Shown piece by piece: positions 33,511-42,370 of a stretch of DNA of 51,901 bases. A program made the translations under genes and the position numbers. Under the pieces are notes generated by a model. That model was not told the DNA's origin. It ran no database searches and saw only the letters and a list, made by a program, of their open reading frames with translations. The stretch spans positions 3,566 to 55,466 of the forward strand of contig DINI01000002.1 of NCBI GenBank assembly GCA_002426755.1, given 5' to 3'. This DNA is from Flavobacteriaceae bacterium UBA5544 (lineage in GTDB: Bacteria; Bacteroidota; Bacteroidia; Flavobacteriales; Flavobacteriaceae). Every line of letters starts with the position of its first letter. Position 1 is the first letter of the stretch.

Positions 33511-34530
33511 TTAGATATTTCTAATATGCCGTTCCCATTTCCAAGCTGATGACATGGCATCCTCCAAGGAGGATTCAGCTTTCCAGCCTAATTCGTCATT
33601 GGCTTTTGTGGTGTCTGCATAAGCTTGAATGACATCACCTTCACGTTTTGGTGCAAATTTGTAAGGCAACGATGTTTCCGAAATTTTTTCAAACGAATTG
33701 ATGACCTCCAACACAGAACTTCCTGTTCCTGTTCCTACATTAAAGGTTTCGTGGTTGTAATTGTTTTTTCCATTGATCAAGCGCTCTAATGCGATAACAT
33801 GTGCTTTTGCTAAATCAACAACGTGGATATAATCCCTAATGCAAGTACCATCTGGCGTTGGATAATCATTACCAAAAACGGAGAGTTCCTTTCGGAGTCC
33901 AGCAGCGGTTTGAGTAATGAATGGCACCAAATTTTGAGGCACTCCAATTGGCAATTCTCCAATTTTTGCACTTGGATGTGCACCGATAGGATTAAAATAA
34001 CGCAAGGAAATAGAATTTAATTTAGGATTGACTTTGCAGGTATCCTTAATGATTTCTTCCCCAATTTGCTTCGTATTTCCATAAGGCGATTCCGCTGGTT
34101 TTGTTGGAGCGTTTTCAGTAATTGGCATTTTATCGGCTTGCCCATAAACCGTACAAGACGAACTGAAAATGAAATTGGAAGTTTCCAAATTCAATACCGA
34201 TTTCAACATATAAATCAGCGTATTGAGATTGTTTTCATAATAGAGAAGCGGTTTTTCAACACTTTCGCCTACCGCTTTACTGGCCGCAAAATGAATGACA
34301 CCAATAATATCTTTATGGTTTTCAAAAAAGTCTTCAACTTTTGATTTCTCCTTTAAATCCATTTGCTCAAACAATGGTGTTTTACCTGTAATCGATGTAA
34401 TCCCAGCCAAAACTTCAAGAGATGAATTGGATAAATCATCAATAATGATCACTTCAAAACCTTTTTGTTGTAATTCCACAACCGTGTGAGAACCTATAAA
34501 ACCTAATCCTCCTGTAACTAATACTTTCAT
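33511..34530 (-). CDS. galE: UDP-glucose 4-epimerase
   Basis: A 339-residue cytoplasmic enzyme interconverting UDP-glucose and UDP-galactose with bound NAD. Seen: the Rossmann motif VTGGLGFIGSHTVVEL, the strand with IHFAASKAVGES, SSSCTVYG with the catalytic Ser/Thr, the YxxxK pair in SPYGNTKQIGEE and the substrate-region motif SLRYFNPIGAHPSAKIGE. Length is typical. It lies in an envelope-sugar neighbourhood with a DegT aminotransferase upstream and waaA beyond. It may be followed by the amidohydrolase on one transcript. Confidence 0.96.
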   Translation of the reverse strand: MKVLVTGGLGFIGSHTVVELQQKGFEVIIIDDLSNSSLEVLAGITSITGKTPLFEQMDLKEKSKVEDFFENHKDIIGVIHFAASKAVGESVEKPLLYYENNLNTLIYMLKSVLNLETSNFIFSSSCTVYGQADKMPITENAPTKPAESPYGNTKQIGEEIIKDTCKVNPKLNSISLRYFNPIGAHPSAKIGELPIGVPQNLVPFITQTAAGLRKELSVFGNDYPTPDGTCIRDYIHVVDLAKAHVIALERLINGKNNYNHETFNVGTGTGSSVLEVINSFEKISETSLPYKFAPKREGDVIQAYADTTKANDELGWKAESSLEDAMSSAWKWERHIRNI

Positions 34531-34563
34531 CTGTCTATACTATTTGATTTTTAAAGGACATAT

Positions 34564-34618
34564 GGAACATCCTAAATTGACATTATCCTATTTGTAAAAA
34601 AACAAGCAAGGATGTTTC
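34564..34618 (-). other. Long-loop hairpin between the DegT gene and galE
   Basis: GGAACATCC (34564-34572) pairs with GGATGTTTC (34610-34618), 9 bp with one G-U pair, loop 37 nt. It begins 3 nt after the DegT stop. The loop contains a U-run on the minus strand. It may be a weak terminator or processing element; no -7 box was found for galE. Confidence 0.45.
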
Positions 34619-34620
34619 GT

Positions 34621-35760
34621 TTATGAATTTGAATTTACAAAATTGATAACGGTAGAGGTGATGAATTCTATCTGTTCATCATCCAATTCGGTATGCATTG
34701 GCAAGGAGATAACCTCTTTTACCAATTGATTGGTGACGGTAAAATCGTCCTCTTTATATCTAGCATCTTTGTAAGCTTTTTGAAGATGCAAAGGAATTGG
34801 ATAATAAACGCCACAAGGAATCCCTTTTTCTCCTAAATGTTTTACCAAAGCATCACGATTGGAGCCTTTTATTTTTAATGTGTATTGATGAAATACATGA
34901 TTGTCTTCATGGCCTTCTCGATGTGGGGTGATAATATGTTCATAATTTTTGAATGCCTTATCATAAGCATTTGCAGTTTTTATTCGAGCATGGTTATAAG
35001 CATCCAAATTTGGTAGTTTAGCATTGAGAACCGCAGCTTGAATAGAATCCAATCGGGAATTGACACCAACCACATCATGGTGATAGCGTTCATACATTCC
35101 ATGGTTTACAATTCCTCGAATGTAATGGGCCAAATCATCGTCATTTGTAAAAATGGCACCGCCATCTCCGTAGCATCCTAGATTTTTTGAGGGAAAGAAA
35201 GATGTAGAGGCCACATGGCCAATTGTTCCTGCCTTTGCTTTCATACCATTGCTGTAAGTGTATGTAGCTCCAATGGCCTGCGCATTATCTTCAATAACAT
35301 ATAGATTATGTTGTTTGGCAATCTCCATAATGGCTTCCATATTCGCACATTGTCCAAACAAATGTACAGGCACTATTGCTTTTGTTTTTGGAGTGATGGC
35401 TTTTTTGATAGCATCGATATCAATATTAAAACTGTTTGGGTCTACGTCCACCAGCACAGGTGTGAGTTGCAATAAAGCAATGACTTCAACGGTTGCGGCG
35501 AAAGTAAAATCGGCTGTGATAACCTCATCTCCCGGTTTTAGATTCAAGCCCATCATTGCTATCTGAAGAGCATCTGTACCATTGGCGCAAGGGATGACAT
35601 GTTTCACATTTAGATACTGTTCTAAATTTTTTTGGAATTCATGTACTTTGGGGCCGTTTATATATGCCGTGGTGTCAAGAACTTCAGCAATTGAGGTGTC
35701 AACAACAGATTTAATTTTAGTATATTGACCCTTAAGGTCAACCATTTGAATTTTATTCAT
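34621..35760 (-). CDS. DegT/DnrJ/EryC1/StrS-family sugar aminotransferase
   Basis: Protein of 379 residues. These PLP enzymes aminate keto-sugar nucleotides for surface polysaccharides. Family patterns: HVIPCANGTDALQIAMMGLN (PLP phosphate loop), DEVITADFTFAATVEVI, VIEDNAQAIGATY with the cofactor Asp, and SFFPSKNLGCYGDGGAIFTN with the Schiff-base Lys. Length is normal. The nearest recalled group is the WbpE/WlbC-type UDP-linked aminotransferases, but the exact sugar cannot be fixed from sequence. Upstream it diverges from waaA; downstream is galE. Confidence 0.92.
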   Translation of the reverse strand: MNKIQMVDLKGQYTKIKSVVDTSIAEVLDTTAYINGPKVHEFQKNLEQYLNVKHVIPCANGTDALQIAMMGLNLKPGDEVITADFTFAATVEVIALLQLTPVLVDVDPNSFNIDIDAIKKAITPKTKAIVPVHLFGQCANMEAIMEIAKQHNLYVIEDNAQAIGATYTYSNGMKAKAGTIGHVASTSFFPSKNLGCYGDGGAIFTNDDDLAHYIRGIVNHGMYERYHHDVVGVNSRLDSIQAAVLNAKLPNLDAYNHARIKTANAYDKAFKNYEHIITPHREGHEDNHVFHQYTLKIKGSNRDALVKHLGEKGIPCGVYYPIPLHLQKAYKDARYKEDDFTVTNQLVKEVISLPMHTELDDEQIEFITSTVINFVNSNS

Positions 35761-35887
35761 CAGAAGTAATTATACATTAAGAAAGATGGTTTGCATACGC
35801 ATCGCAAGGTAGCGAATTTACAAAATTGTGCAACGACAACCAATCGAATTATACTAAAGTGATGTATTTTAGCAAAAAAGAAATTAC

Positions 35888-37123
35888 TTGCGCTTTTTAT
35901 ATACCATTGGAATTTATATTGCTGGTTTTCTCTTGAAAATCGTTGCGCTTTTCAACCACAAACTGAAAATGGGGGTGGATGGACGTGCAAACACCTTTGA
36001 AATTTTAGAGAATGCTATTCAAAGTCATGACCAAACATTGTGGTTTCATTGTGCTTCTTTGGGGGAATACGAACAGGGGTTACCTGTTTTTAAGGAATTG
36101 CGAAAATTATATTCAAGCCATAAAATTCTTTTAACTTTTTTTTCGCCTTCAGGTTACGAAATTCGAAAAAATACAGATGTTGCAGATGTAGTGGTTTACC
36201 TTCCAATGGATACCATGGCAAATGCAAATCGCTTTTTGAATCTTGTGCATCCAGAGTTGACGGTCTTTGTTAAATATGACATCTGGCCAAACTATCTATT
36301 GCAACTCAAAAAGCGGCAACTAAAAGCCATTTTGATTTCGGCGCTTTTCAGAAAGAAACAATCTTATTTTAAGTGGTATGGCTCTATGATGCGAAGGACG
36401 TTAACTTCTTTCGAACATATATTTGTGCAAAATGAAAACTCCGAGAATCTTCTTAAAAGTATCGATTTTCAAAACGTTACCCTTGCTGGTGATACGCGTT
36501 TTGATAGAGTGAGTCATCAATTGGAGCAAGATAACCATTTGAGTTTTATTGAAGAATTTAAAGGAAATAATATCTGTGTAGTCATTGGCAGCTCTTGGCC
36601 TGAGGATGAGGAATTATTGATTAAATTTATCAATGAGGATACTTCCAACGACGTTAAGTATATCATCGCACCTCATAACATAAAAACCAATCAAGTAAAG
36701 GACTTGGTGTCAAAACTTCGTCCCCGCACTATTTTGTTTTCAGAAATGGAAGGTAAAGGACTGTCGGATTATTCCATATTTATAATCGACACCATCGGTT
36801 TGCTCACAAAAATATATAGCTATGCAGACATTGCCTATGTTGGGGGTGCGATGGGAACTACTGGGCTACACAATATTTTGGAACCTGCAGTCTTTGGAGT
36901 GCCCATTATCATTGGTAAAAATCACGATAAATTTCCCGAAGCTAAACAGATGATTGACATGGCAGGTGTTGTTAGCATCAAAAATCAGAATGAATTAAAC
37001 GAGGTGCTTAAAGGTTTTATCATGACGGAAGTAAAACGAATTGAATTCGGCGAATTAAACAGTCGATTTATAGCTTCCAATAAGGGAGCGGTCGTCCGAA
37101 TTGTCGATTACCTGCGTATATAA
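35888..37123 (+). CDS. waaA: 3-deoxy-D-manno-octulosonic acid (Kdo) transferase
   Basis: A 411-residue, membrane-anchored glycosyltransferase (GT30) that adds Kdo to lipid A precursor. An N-terminal hydrophobic segment (LYTIGIYIAGFLLKIVALF) is followed by LWFHCASLGEYEQGLPV with the catalytic Glu region, and the C-terminal domain has YVGGAMGTTGLHNILEPAVF followed by GVPIIIG. The start is a TTG at 35888; no ATG lies at a sensible place, and the segment it starts is the conserved N-terminus. A TATTTTAG (one off the -7 consensus) lies about 20 nt upstream. Divergent from the DegT gene. Confidence 0.94.
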   Translation: MRFLYTIGIYIAGFLLKIVALFNHKLKMGVDGRANTFEILENAIQSHDQTLWFHCASLGEYEQGLPVFKELRKLYSSHKILLTFFSPSGYEIRKNTDVADVVVYLPMDTMANANRFLNLVHPELTVFVKYDIWPNYLLQLKKRQLKAILISALFRKKQSYFKWYGSMMRRTLTSFEHIFVQNENSENLLKSIDFQNVTLAGDTRFDRVSHQLEQDNHLSFIEEFKGNNICVVIGSSWPEDEELLIKFINEDTSNDVKYIIAPHNIKTNQVKDLVSKLRPRTILFSEMEGKGLSDYSIFIIDTIGLLTKIYSYADIAYVGGAMGTTGLHNILEPAVFGVPIIIGKNHDKFPEAKQMIDMAGVVSIKNQNELNEVLKGFIMTEVKRIEFGELNSRFIASNKGAVVRIVDYLRI

Positions 37124-37207
37124 GTTAAAGATTTAATGGATGATGATAATAATTGACGCATCCAACTTTTACTTTAGTAGCTACAATTAACACTAAATTC
37201 AATTACA

Positions 37208-37480
37208 ATGAAAAAAGTATTTTTAAGTATGCTAATGGTAATGACAATGAGCTTGTCATTTACCTCATGCAGGGACACAGAAAAAAAGGCGGATGATGTT
37301 CAAGACGTTATGGATGATGCTGGTGATGCCATTGAAGATGCTGCAGATGATGTCGCCGACGAAACTGAGGGCGCTCTTGAAAAAGCAGGTAAAGCTATTG
37401 ACAATGCTGCTAAAGAAACTAAAGAAGCGGGGAAAGCCATCGATAGTGCTGCTAAAGAATTGACAGATGATGATCAATAA
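37208..37480 (+). CDS. Small Ala/Asp-rich lipoprotein with amphipathic heptad-like repeats
   Basis: Protein of 90 residues. MKKVFLSMLMVMTMSLSFTSC is a lipoprotein signal with the Cys at residue 21. The mature part is low-complexity, with repeats such as DDAGDAIEDAADDVADETEG, EKAGKAIDNAAKETKEAGKA and IDSAAKEL. Ala at regular 3-4 spacing with alternating acids and bases predicts one long amphipathic helix. Similar small lipoproteins are common in flavobacteria, with no function known to me. It stands alone, with a good terminator after it. Confidence 0.8.
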   Translation: MKKVFLSMLMVMTMSLSFTSCRDTEKKADDVQDVMDDAGDAIEDAADDVADETEGALEKAGKAIDNAAKETKEAGKAIDSAAKELTDDDQ

Positions 37481-37499
37481 ACATGATATTTAATGTAGA

Positions 37500-37526
37500 A
37501 AGCCTTCCAATACGGAGGGCTTTTTT
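37500..37526 (+). terminator. Rho-independent terminator after the small lipoprotein gene
   Basis: AAGCCTTCC (37500-37508) pairs with GGAGGGCTT (37514-37522), 9 bp with one G-U pair, 5-nt loop, then a U-run to 37526. Confidence 0.9.
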
Positions 37527-37618
37527 ATGAAAAAAAAGAAATCTTTAACATTATCAATAACTCGTCCCTACCCAATAATTACGTATTTTGTTCAATAAAT
37601 TAATAACTCCACAAAAGA

Positions 37619-39193
37619 ATGAATTACAAAATTAAAGTCACACTCATCGCCATCGGTTTCGTAATCGTAGGCGCAAAGGCACAAGAGACTAAAACAGTGG
37701 TCGATAACATTGTAAAAGAAGCTACAGAAAATTCGCAACTGCCCCAACTCGCACATCATTTGCTCGACGTCATTGGCCCTCGTCTCACAGGAACACCCGA
37801 ACTAAAACAAGCAAACGATTGGATTGTTTCTAAATACAAAGAATGGGGCATTGATGCGGAAAATCAACAATGGGGCGATTGGAAAGCTTGGCAACGTGGC
37901 ATCACGCATATCGATATGATTTCGCCACGTGTACAATCCCTAGATGGTATGCAACTTGCTTGGAGTCCTTCTACAGGTACTAAAGGTGTTACAGCAGAAG
38001 CCATCATCCTTCCAATGTTTAATTCAAAGGATGATTTCACCAATTGGCTGAAAAGTGTAAAAGGGAAATTTGTGATGATTTCACCCAATCAGATCACAGG
38101 ACGTACTGATGACAATTGGGAAGAATATGCAACTGAAGAATCCTTTGAGGCAATGAAAAAGGAACGCGATTCCATGAATGATATCTTCAAAGAAAACCTT
38201 AAAAAAACAGGGTATAGCAATTGGAGAGGAACGGGATTAAATGAGGAGGGTATTAAATTGCTAGAAGAATCTGGTGCGGCAGGAATTATTGCATCTTATT
38301 GGTCAAGAGAAATAGGTTCTAACAAAATTTTTGGTGCTTCTACAAAAAAAATACCAACCGTGGACGTTCAACTGGAAGATTACACCATGTTATATCGTCT
38401 GGCAGAATATGGTGACAAGCCTGTCTTGAAAATTGTGGCGGAATCAAAAGATTTGGGACGAACACCTGTTTTTAATACTATAGGAAGTATAAAAGGAACA
38501 GAAAAGCCAGATGAATATGTCATTCTTTCTGCGCATTTAGATTCTTGGGATGGCGCTACTGGCGCCACAGATAATGGTACAGGCACTATCGTAATGCTTG
38601 AAGCGATGAGGTTATTAAAAAAAATGTATCCAAATCCAAAACGCACCATTATTGTTGGGCATTGGGCGAGTGAAGAGCAAGGTCTAAACGGATCTCGTGC
38701 GTTTGTGGAAGACCATCCCGAGATGATAACGAATATCCAAGCGGTTTTTAATCAGGACAACGGTACAGGTCGAGTTGTAGATTTGTCAGGAGCGGGATAT
38801 TTGCATTCTTATGAGTATATCACAAGATGGTTGGAAGCTGTCCCAAATGATATTTCAAAACACATCAAAACCGAATTTCCAGGATCACCTAGTGGTGGTG
38901 GTTCTGACAATGCTTCGTTTGTGGCCGCTGGTGCTCCATCGTTTAACTTAAGCTCTTTAAGTTGGGACTATGGCACTTATACATGGCACACAAATAGAGA
39001 TACCTATGATAAAATAGTGTTTGATGATGTGCGCAACAATGCAATACTTACGGCAATACTTGCCTATATGGCTTCAGAAGATGAAACAAAAACATCCAAT
39101 GAAAAAAGTGTTCTCCCTAACAGTAGGCGTACAGGCAAACAACAAGAATGGCCAACCCAACGTGCTCCAACCCGTAACGGTGGTACGGATTAA
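37619..39193 (+). CDS. Exported M28-family metallopeptidase
   Basis: Protein of 524 residues with a signal peptide (MNYKIKVTLIAIGFVIVGAK then AQ). The M28 zinc site is complete: His and Asp in ILSAHLDSWDGATGATDN with the bridging Asp in TDNGTG, catalytic and metal Glu pair in GHWASEEQGLNGSRAF, Asp in VFNQDNGTGRV and the final His in YTWHTNRDTYD. A PA-like insert probably lies in the region 110-260. These are aminopeptidases or carboxypeptidases of the periplasm or cell surface. The last 25 residues are polar and proline-rich (TQRAPTRNGGTD) and look like a loose tail. Stands alone, ended by a two-way terminator. Confidence 0.93.
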   Translation: MNYKIKVTLIAIGFVIVGAKAQETKTVVDNIVKEATENSQLPQLAHHLLDVIGPRLTGTPELKQANDWIVSKYKEWGIDAENQQWGDWKAWQRGITHIDMISPRVQSLDGMQLAWSPSTGTKGVTAEAIILPMFNSKDDFTNWLKSVKGKFVMISPNQITGRTDDNWEEYATEESFEAMKKERDSMNDIFKENLKKTGYSNWRGTGLNEEGIKLLEESGAAGIIASYWSREIGSNKIFGASTKKIPTVDVQLEDYTMLYRLAEYGDKPVLKIVAESKDLGRTPVFNTIGSIKGTEKPDEYVILSAHLDSWDGATGATDNGTGTIVMLEAMRLLKKMYPNPKRTIIVGHWASEEQGLNGSRAFVEDHPEMITNIQAVFNQDNGTGRVVDLSGAGYLHSYEYITRWLEAVPNDISKHIKTEFPGSPSGGGSDNASFVAAGAPSFNLSSLSWDYGTYTWHTNRDTYDKIVFDDVRNNAILTAILAYMASEDETKTSNEKSVLPNSRRTGKQQEWPTQRAPTRNGGTD

Positions 39194-39212
39194 TCTTAAA
39201 GTTATATATAAT

Positions 39213-39250
39213 AAAAAACCTCTAAATCGATTTGGTTTAGAGGTTTTTTT
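39213..39250. terminator. Bidirectional terminator between convergent M28 gene and metK
   Basis: Stem of about 14 bp (39213-39226 with 39236-39249; core AACCTCTAAA/TTTAGAGGTT), with A-run on the left and T-run on the right, so it works on both strands. Confidence 0.9.
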
Positions 39251-39268
39251 ATTAAAACAGTTTAAATT

Positions 39269-40522
39269 TTAAAGTCCGAAAGCCGCTTTAACTTTATCTA
39301 CATAGTCTAATTTTTCCCAAGTGAATAACTCTACATCAAGAGTAATATCTTCGCCATTTGGTTGACTGAATGTTTTGGTAACGGTTTCCGTTTGTCTTCC
39401 CATATGTCCATAGGCAGCAGTTTCACTATAGATAGGATTTCGAAGCTTTAGACGATCTTCGATAGCTGCAGGACGCATGTCAAAGATTTCACTAACCTTT
39501 TCTGCAATTTCTCCATCGGTTAAATTATAAGGACAAGTGCCATAAGTTTCCACATATATAGACGTAGGTTTTACAACGCCAATTGCATAACTCACTTGCA
39601 CTAGTATTTCGTCGCAAACACCGGCAGCAACAAGATTTTTTGCTATATGACGAGTTGCATAGGCGGCACTTCTATCTACTTTACTAGGATCTTTTCCAGA
39701 AAAAGCACCACCGCCATGAGCTCCTTTTCCACCATAAGTGTCCACGATAATCTTACGGCCAGTTAAGCCGGTATCGCCATGAGGGCCACCAATCACAAAC
39801 TTTCCGGTTGGATTGATGTGATAAGTAATATCATCATTGAACAACACTTGAATGTGCTCCGGTAAAGAAGACTTAACTCTTGGAATCAATATCTCCACGA
39901 TATCCTTCCTGATTTTTGCCAACATGACATCATCGGTATCAAAATCATCATGTTGGGTAGAAACCACAATTGCATCAATACGTTGAGGGATATTATCATC
40001 ACTGTATTCAATGGTCACCTGGCTTTTAGAATCAGGACGTAAATAAGTAATGTCTTTGTTTTCTCGACGTAAAGCTGCCAATTCAATCAATATTCTGTGA
40101 GATAAATCTAAAGCTAAAGGCATTAAGTTTTCAGTTTCACGAGTTGCATAACCAAACATCATTCCTTGATCACCTGCGCCTTGTTCTTCTTTGCTAGCTC
40201 TATCAACCCCACGATTGATGTCTTCAGATTGCTCGTGGATTGCCGAAAATACACCACAAGAATTGCCATCAAACATGTACTCACTTTTTGTGTATCCAAT
40301 TCTATTGATGGTATCTCTAGCAATTTTTTGAACATCGAGATACGTATTCGATTTTACCTCGCCTGCTAGAACCACTTGTCCTGTAGTTACCAAAGTCTCA
40401 CAAGCTACTTTTGATTCTTTGTCAAATGCCAAAAAATTGTCAATCAATGCATCACTGATTTGATCTGCTACTTTGTCCGGATGTCCTTCAGACACACTTT
40501 CTGATGTAAATAAATAGGCCAT
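39269..40522 (-). CDS. metK: S-adenosylmethionine synthase
   Basis: A 417-residue cytoplasmic enzyme making S-adenosylmethionine from methionine and ATP. Conserved parts: FTSESVSEGHPDKVADQISD, the signature GAGDQGMMFGYA, GKFVIGGPHGDTGLTGRKII and the P-loop-like GGGAFSGKDPSKVDRS. Length is normal for Bacteroidota, slightly longer than the 384-residue E. coli enzyme. A -7 box 138 nt upstream implies a leader of about 130 nt that can fold, unusual in a genome where other promoters sit about 20 nt from the start. This suggests post-initiation control. Confidence 0.98.
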   Translation of the reverse strand: MAYLFTSESVSEGHPDKVADQISDALIDNFLAFDKESKVACETLVTTGQVVLAGEVKSNTYLDVQKIARDTINRIGYTKSEYMFDGNSCGVFSAIHEQSEDINRGVDRASKEEQGAGDQGMMFGYATRETENLMPLALDLSHRILIELAALRRENKDITYLRPDSKSQVTIEYSDDNIPQRIDAIVVSTQHDDFDTDDVMLAKIRKDIVEILIPRVKSSLPEHIQVLFNDDITYHINPTGKFVIGGPHGDTGLTGRKIIVDTYGGKGAHGGGAFSGKDPSKVDRSAAYATRHIAKNLVAAGVCDEILVQVSYAIGVVKPTSIYVETYGTCPYNLTDGEIAEKVSEIFDMRPAAIEDRLKLRNPIYSETAAYGHMGRQTETVTKTFSQPNGEDITLDVELFTWEKLDYVDKVKAAFGL

Positions 40523-40654
40523 AAACTCTTTTTAAATTATCATTATTTTTTGAAGATAAATTGAGATTGCGAGGTCGCTAGAGAAGTTGTAAACTAACTG
40601 CTTTAGCATTTTTTAATGAGGTTGCAATCAGAACAAATTTTTCCTCTTTTTTAA
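40523..40654 (-). other. Long structured 5' leader of metK (candidate riboswitch)
   Basis: Predicted transcript start is about 40654. Elements read on the minus strand: GAGG (40646-40643) pairing CCTC (40621-40618) around a 21-nt loop that ends CTGATTGCAA; next, ATTAAAAAATGCTAAAGCAG; and GATTGC (40629-40624) able to pair instead with GCAATC (40570-40565). A short stem with a U/A-rich loop, TTGCAA, and a downstream GCTAAA recall SAM-II-class features, but I could not build the pseudoknot convincingly. Confidence 0.4.
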
Positions 40655-40660
40655 TTGCGA

Positions 40661-40668
40661 CAAAAGTA
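40661..40668 (-). promoter_or_regulatory. -7 box upstream of metK
   Basis: TACTTTTG on the minus strand, an exact TAnnTTTG match, 138 nt before the metK ATG. No TTG at the usual -33 distance. Confidence 0.55.
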
Positions 40669-40700
40669 CATATAATATTGAAACTAGAAAAAATATTTCA

Positions 40701-40738
40701 TAAAAGAAAAGTCTCTAGCGCAAACGCCAGAGACTTTT
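40701..40738 (-). terminator. Strong terminator after amt
   Basis: A 14-bp stem (40707-40720 with 40725-40738, one G-U pair on the RNA) and 4-nt loop, then CTTTTA. It ends the barrel-PII-amt unit and insulates metK from it. Confidence 0.88.
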
Positions 40739-40760
40739 CAACCAATAATAAAAACATAAA

Positions 40761-41993
40761 TTAATGTTCGTTCAATCTAAAATCTGGATATGCTCCCATG
40801 CCATGTTCATGAGCGTCAAGCCCTTCAATTTCTTCTTTTTCTGAAACCCTGATTCCGACAGTTTTCTTGAGGATAATCAAAATAATAAACGTTGATACGA
40901 TACAGATACCGGCATAAGACGCAATTCCGATTAATTGGCTTATAATTTGGTCAAATCCAGCCAATGCTCCAAAAATGCCTACGGCTAAAGTTCCCCAAAT
41001 TCCGCAAACCAAATGAACTGCAATGGCTCCTACGGGATCGTCTAATTTAAGCTTGTCCACTAAAGCAATACCTAATACAATAATAATTCCTGCAATACTT
41101 CCAATTAAAATGGCATCTGTTGGACTCATTTGATCTGCACCTGCGGTAATGCCAACTAGCCCTCCCAATATTCCATTAAGAAACATGGTTAAATCAAGAT
41201 TTTTATAACGGATGGTTGAAAATAAGGCTGCAACAACACCTCCTGCGGCTGCGGCAAGACAAGTTGTTACAAGCGTTAATGAAGTTAATCCTGGGTCAGC
41301 TGATAATACAGAGCCTCCATTGAATCCGAACCATCCTAACCATAAAATTAATACACCTGCAGTTGCTAAAGGAATGTTGTGCCCAGGAATGGCTTGTGGT
41401 TTGCCGTTTTTGAATTTGCCAATTCTCGGACCTAACAGAAATACAGCAACCAAGGCTGCCCAGCCCCCAACAGAGTGTACCAATGTAGAACCCGCAAAGT
41501 CGTAAAACGGTGTTTCTAATGTTTGTAAAAACCCACCTCCCCATTTCCAGGATCCAGCAATTGGGTATATTACACCAACATAAATGACGGTAAACAACAT
41601 GAAGGGTCCAATTTTTATACGTTCGGCAACTGCTCCAGAAACAATGGTAGCGGCAGTGGCAGCAAACATACCCTGAAATAAGAAATCTGTCCAATAGGTG
41701 TAGCCTTCATTGTAGGCTAAATCTAATGCGCCATCCGCGGTTAAAGGGGAGTCTAAACCAAACCCAGAAAAACCAATAAAGCCATTAAAATCACCAGGGT
41801 ACATCAAGTTAAAACCAACAAAGCAATAAAGCAATAATCCGATACATATAATAAATATGTTCTTGAAGAGTATATTGATCGTATTTTTTTGTCTCGTCAA
41901 TCCAATTTCTAGAAGCGAAAAACCTAGATGCATGAAGAAAACGAGCGCTGTACAGATCATCATCCATACATTATTTGTAGTTAATAATTCCAT
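40761..41993 (-). CDS. amt: Ammonium transporter (Amt family)
   Basis: Protein of 410 residues with about eleven transmembrane segments. It conducts ammonium or ammonia into the cell. Landmarks: HLGFSLLEIGLTRQKNTINI, the pore histidine in STLVHSVGGWAAL, the motif WLGWFGFNGGS and the second pore histidine in VHLVCGIWGTLAVGIFG. The C-terminal cytoplasmic tail (VGIRVSEKEEIEGLDAHEHG then MGAYPDF) carries the usual Amt regulatory region that PII can touch. It is the third gene of an operon with a barrel protein and PII; GS/GOGAT enzymes gltBD lie divergent to that operon. Confidence 0.97.
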   Translation of the reverse strand: MELLTTNNVWMMICTALVFFMHLGFSLLEIGLTRQKNTINILFKNIFIICIGLLLYCFVGFNLMYPGDFNGFIGFSGFGLDSPLTADGALDLAYNEGYTYWTDFLFQGMFAATAATIVSGAVAERIKIGPFMLFTVIYVGVIYPIAGSWKWGGGFLQTLETPFYDFAGSTLVHSVGGWAALVAVFLLGPRIGKFKNGKPQAIPGHNIPLATAGVLILWLGWFGFNGGSVLSADPGLTSLTLVTTCLAAAAGGVVAALFSTIRYKNLDLTMFLNGILGGLVGITAGADQMSPTDAILIGSIAGIIIVLGIALVDKLKLDDPVGAIAVHLVCGIWGTLAVGIFGALAGFDQIISQLIGIASYAGICIVSTFIILIILKKTVGIRVSEKEEIEGLDAHEHGMGAYPDFRLNEH

Positions 41994-42015
41994 AATAAAT
42001 AATTATTTTAGTTAG

Positions 42016-42354
42016 TTATTTTAGGGTTTGACCACCTTTTTCTCCTGTTCGTATTCTATATACTTCATCAATATGTGAGACAAAAATTTTTCCATCTCCA
42101 ACTTCTCCGCTCGAACCGGCTTTTAGAATTGCTTTGATGGTGACATCCTCAAAATCATCGTTCACCACAATGGATAGATAGCGTCTTTGAATATCGCTTG
42201 TGCTGTAAGAAACACCTCGGTAAACGTGCCCTTCTTTTTCGTTCCCAAGACCGGTAACATCCCAGTAAGAAAAAAAGTTAACGCCTACACTGTGTAGTTC
42301 GTCTTTAACATCAGAAAACTTGGATTTTCTGATAATCGCTTCGATTTTTTTCAT
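42016..42354 (-). CDS. glnB: PII-type nitrogen regulatory protein
   Basis: Protein of 112 residues, the normal PII length. PII trimers bind ATP/ADP and 2-oxoglutarate and block or open Amt. The pattern MKKIEAIIRKSKFSDVKDEL, the T-loop HVYRGVSYSTSDIQRRYLS with a Tyr at residue 50 in the place of the uridylylated Tyr51, GSSGEVGDGKIFVSHIDEVY and the C-terminal RIRTGEKG are all present. In the B-loop GSSGEVGDGKI replaces the usual TGKIGDGKI with a similar charge-poor start. It lies 22 nt upstream of amt, which fits GlnK-type control of the transporter. Confidence 0.95.
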   Translation of the reverse strand: MKKIEAIIRKSKFSDVKDELHSVGVNFFSYWDVTGLGNEKEGHVYRGVSYSTSDIQRRYLSIVVNDDFEDVTIKAILKAGSSGEVGDGKIFVSHIDEVYRIRTGEKGGQTLK

Positions 42355-42370
42355 TGTTTATGTATTATAG

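Noticed and set aside
40523..40660. Firm assignment of a SAM-II riboswitch before metK
   Set aside because: Only fragments resemble the class and I could not form the required pseudoknot; kept as a candidate leader instead.
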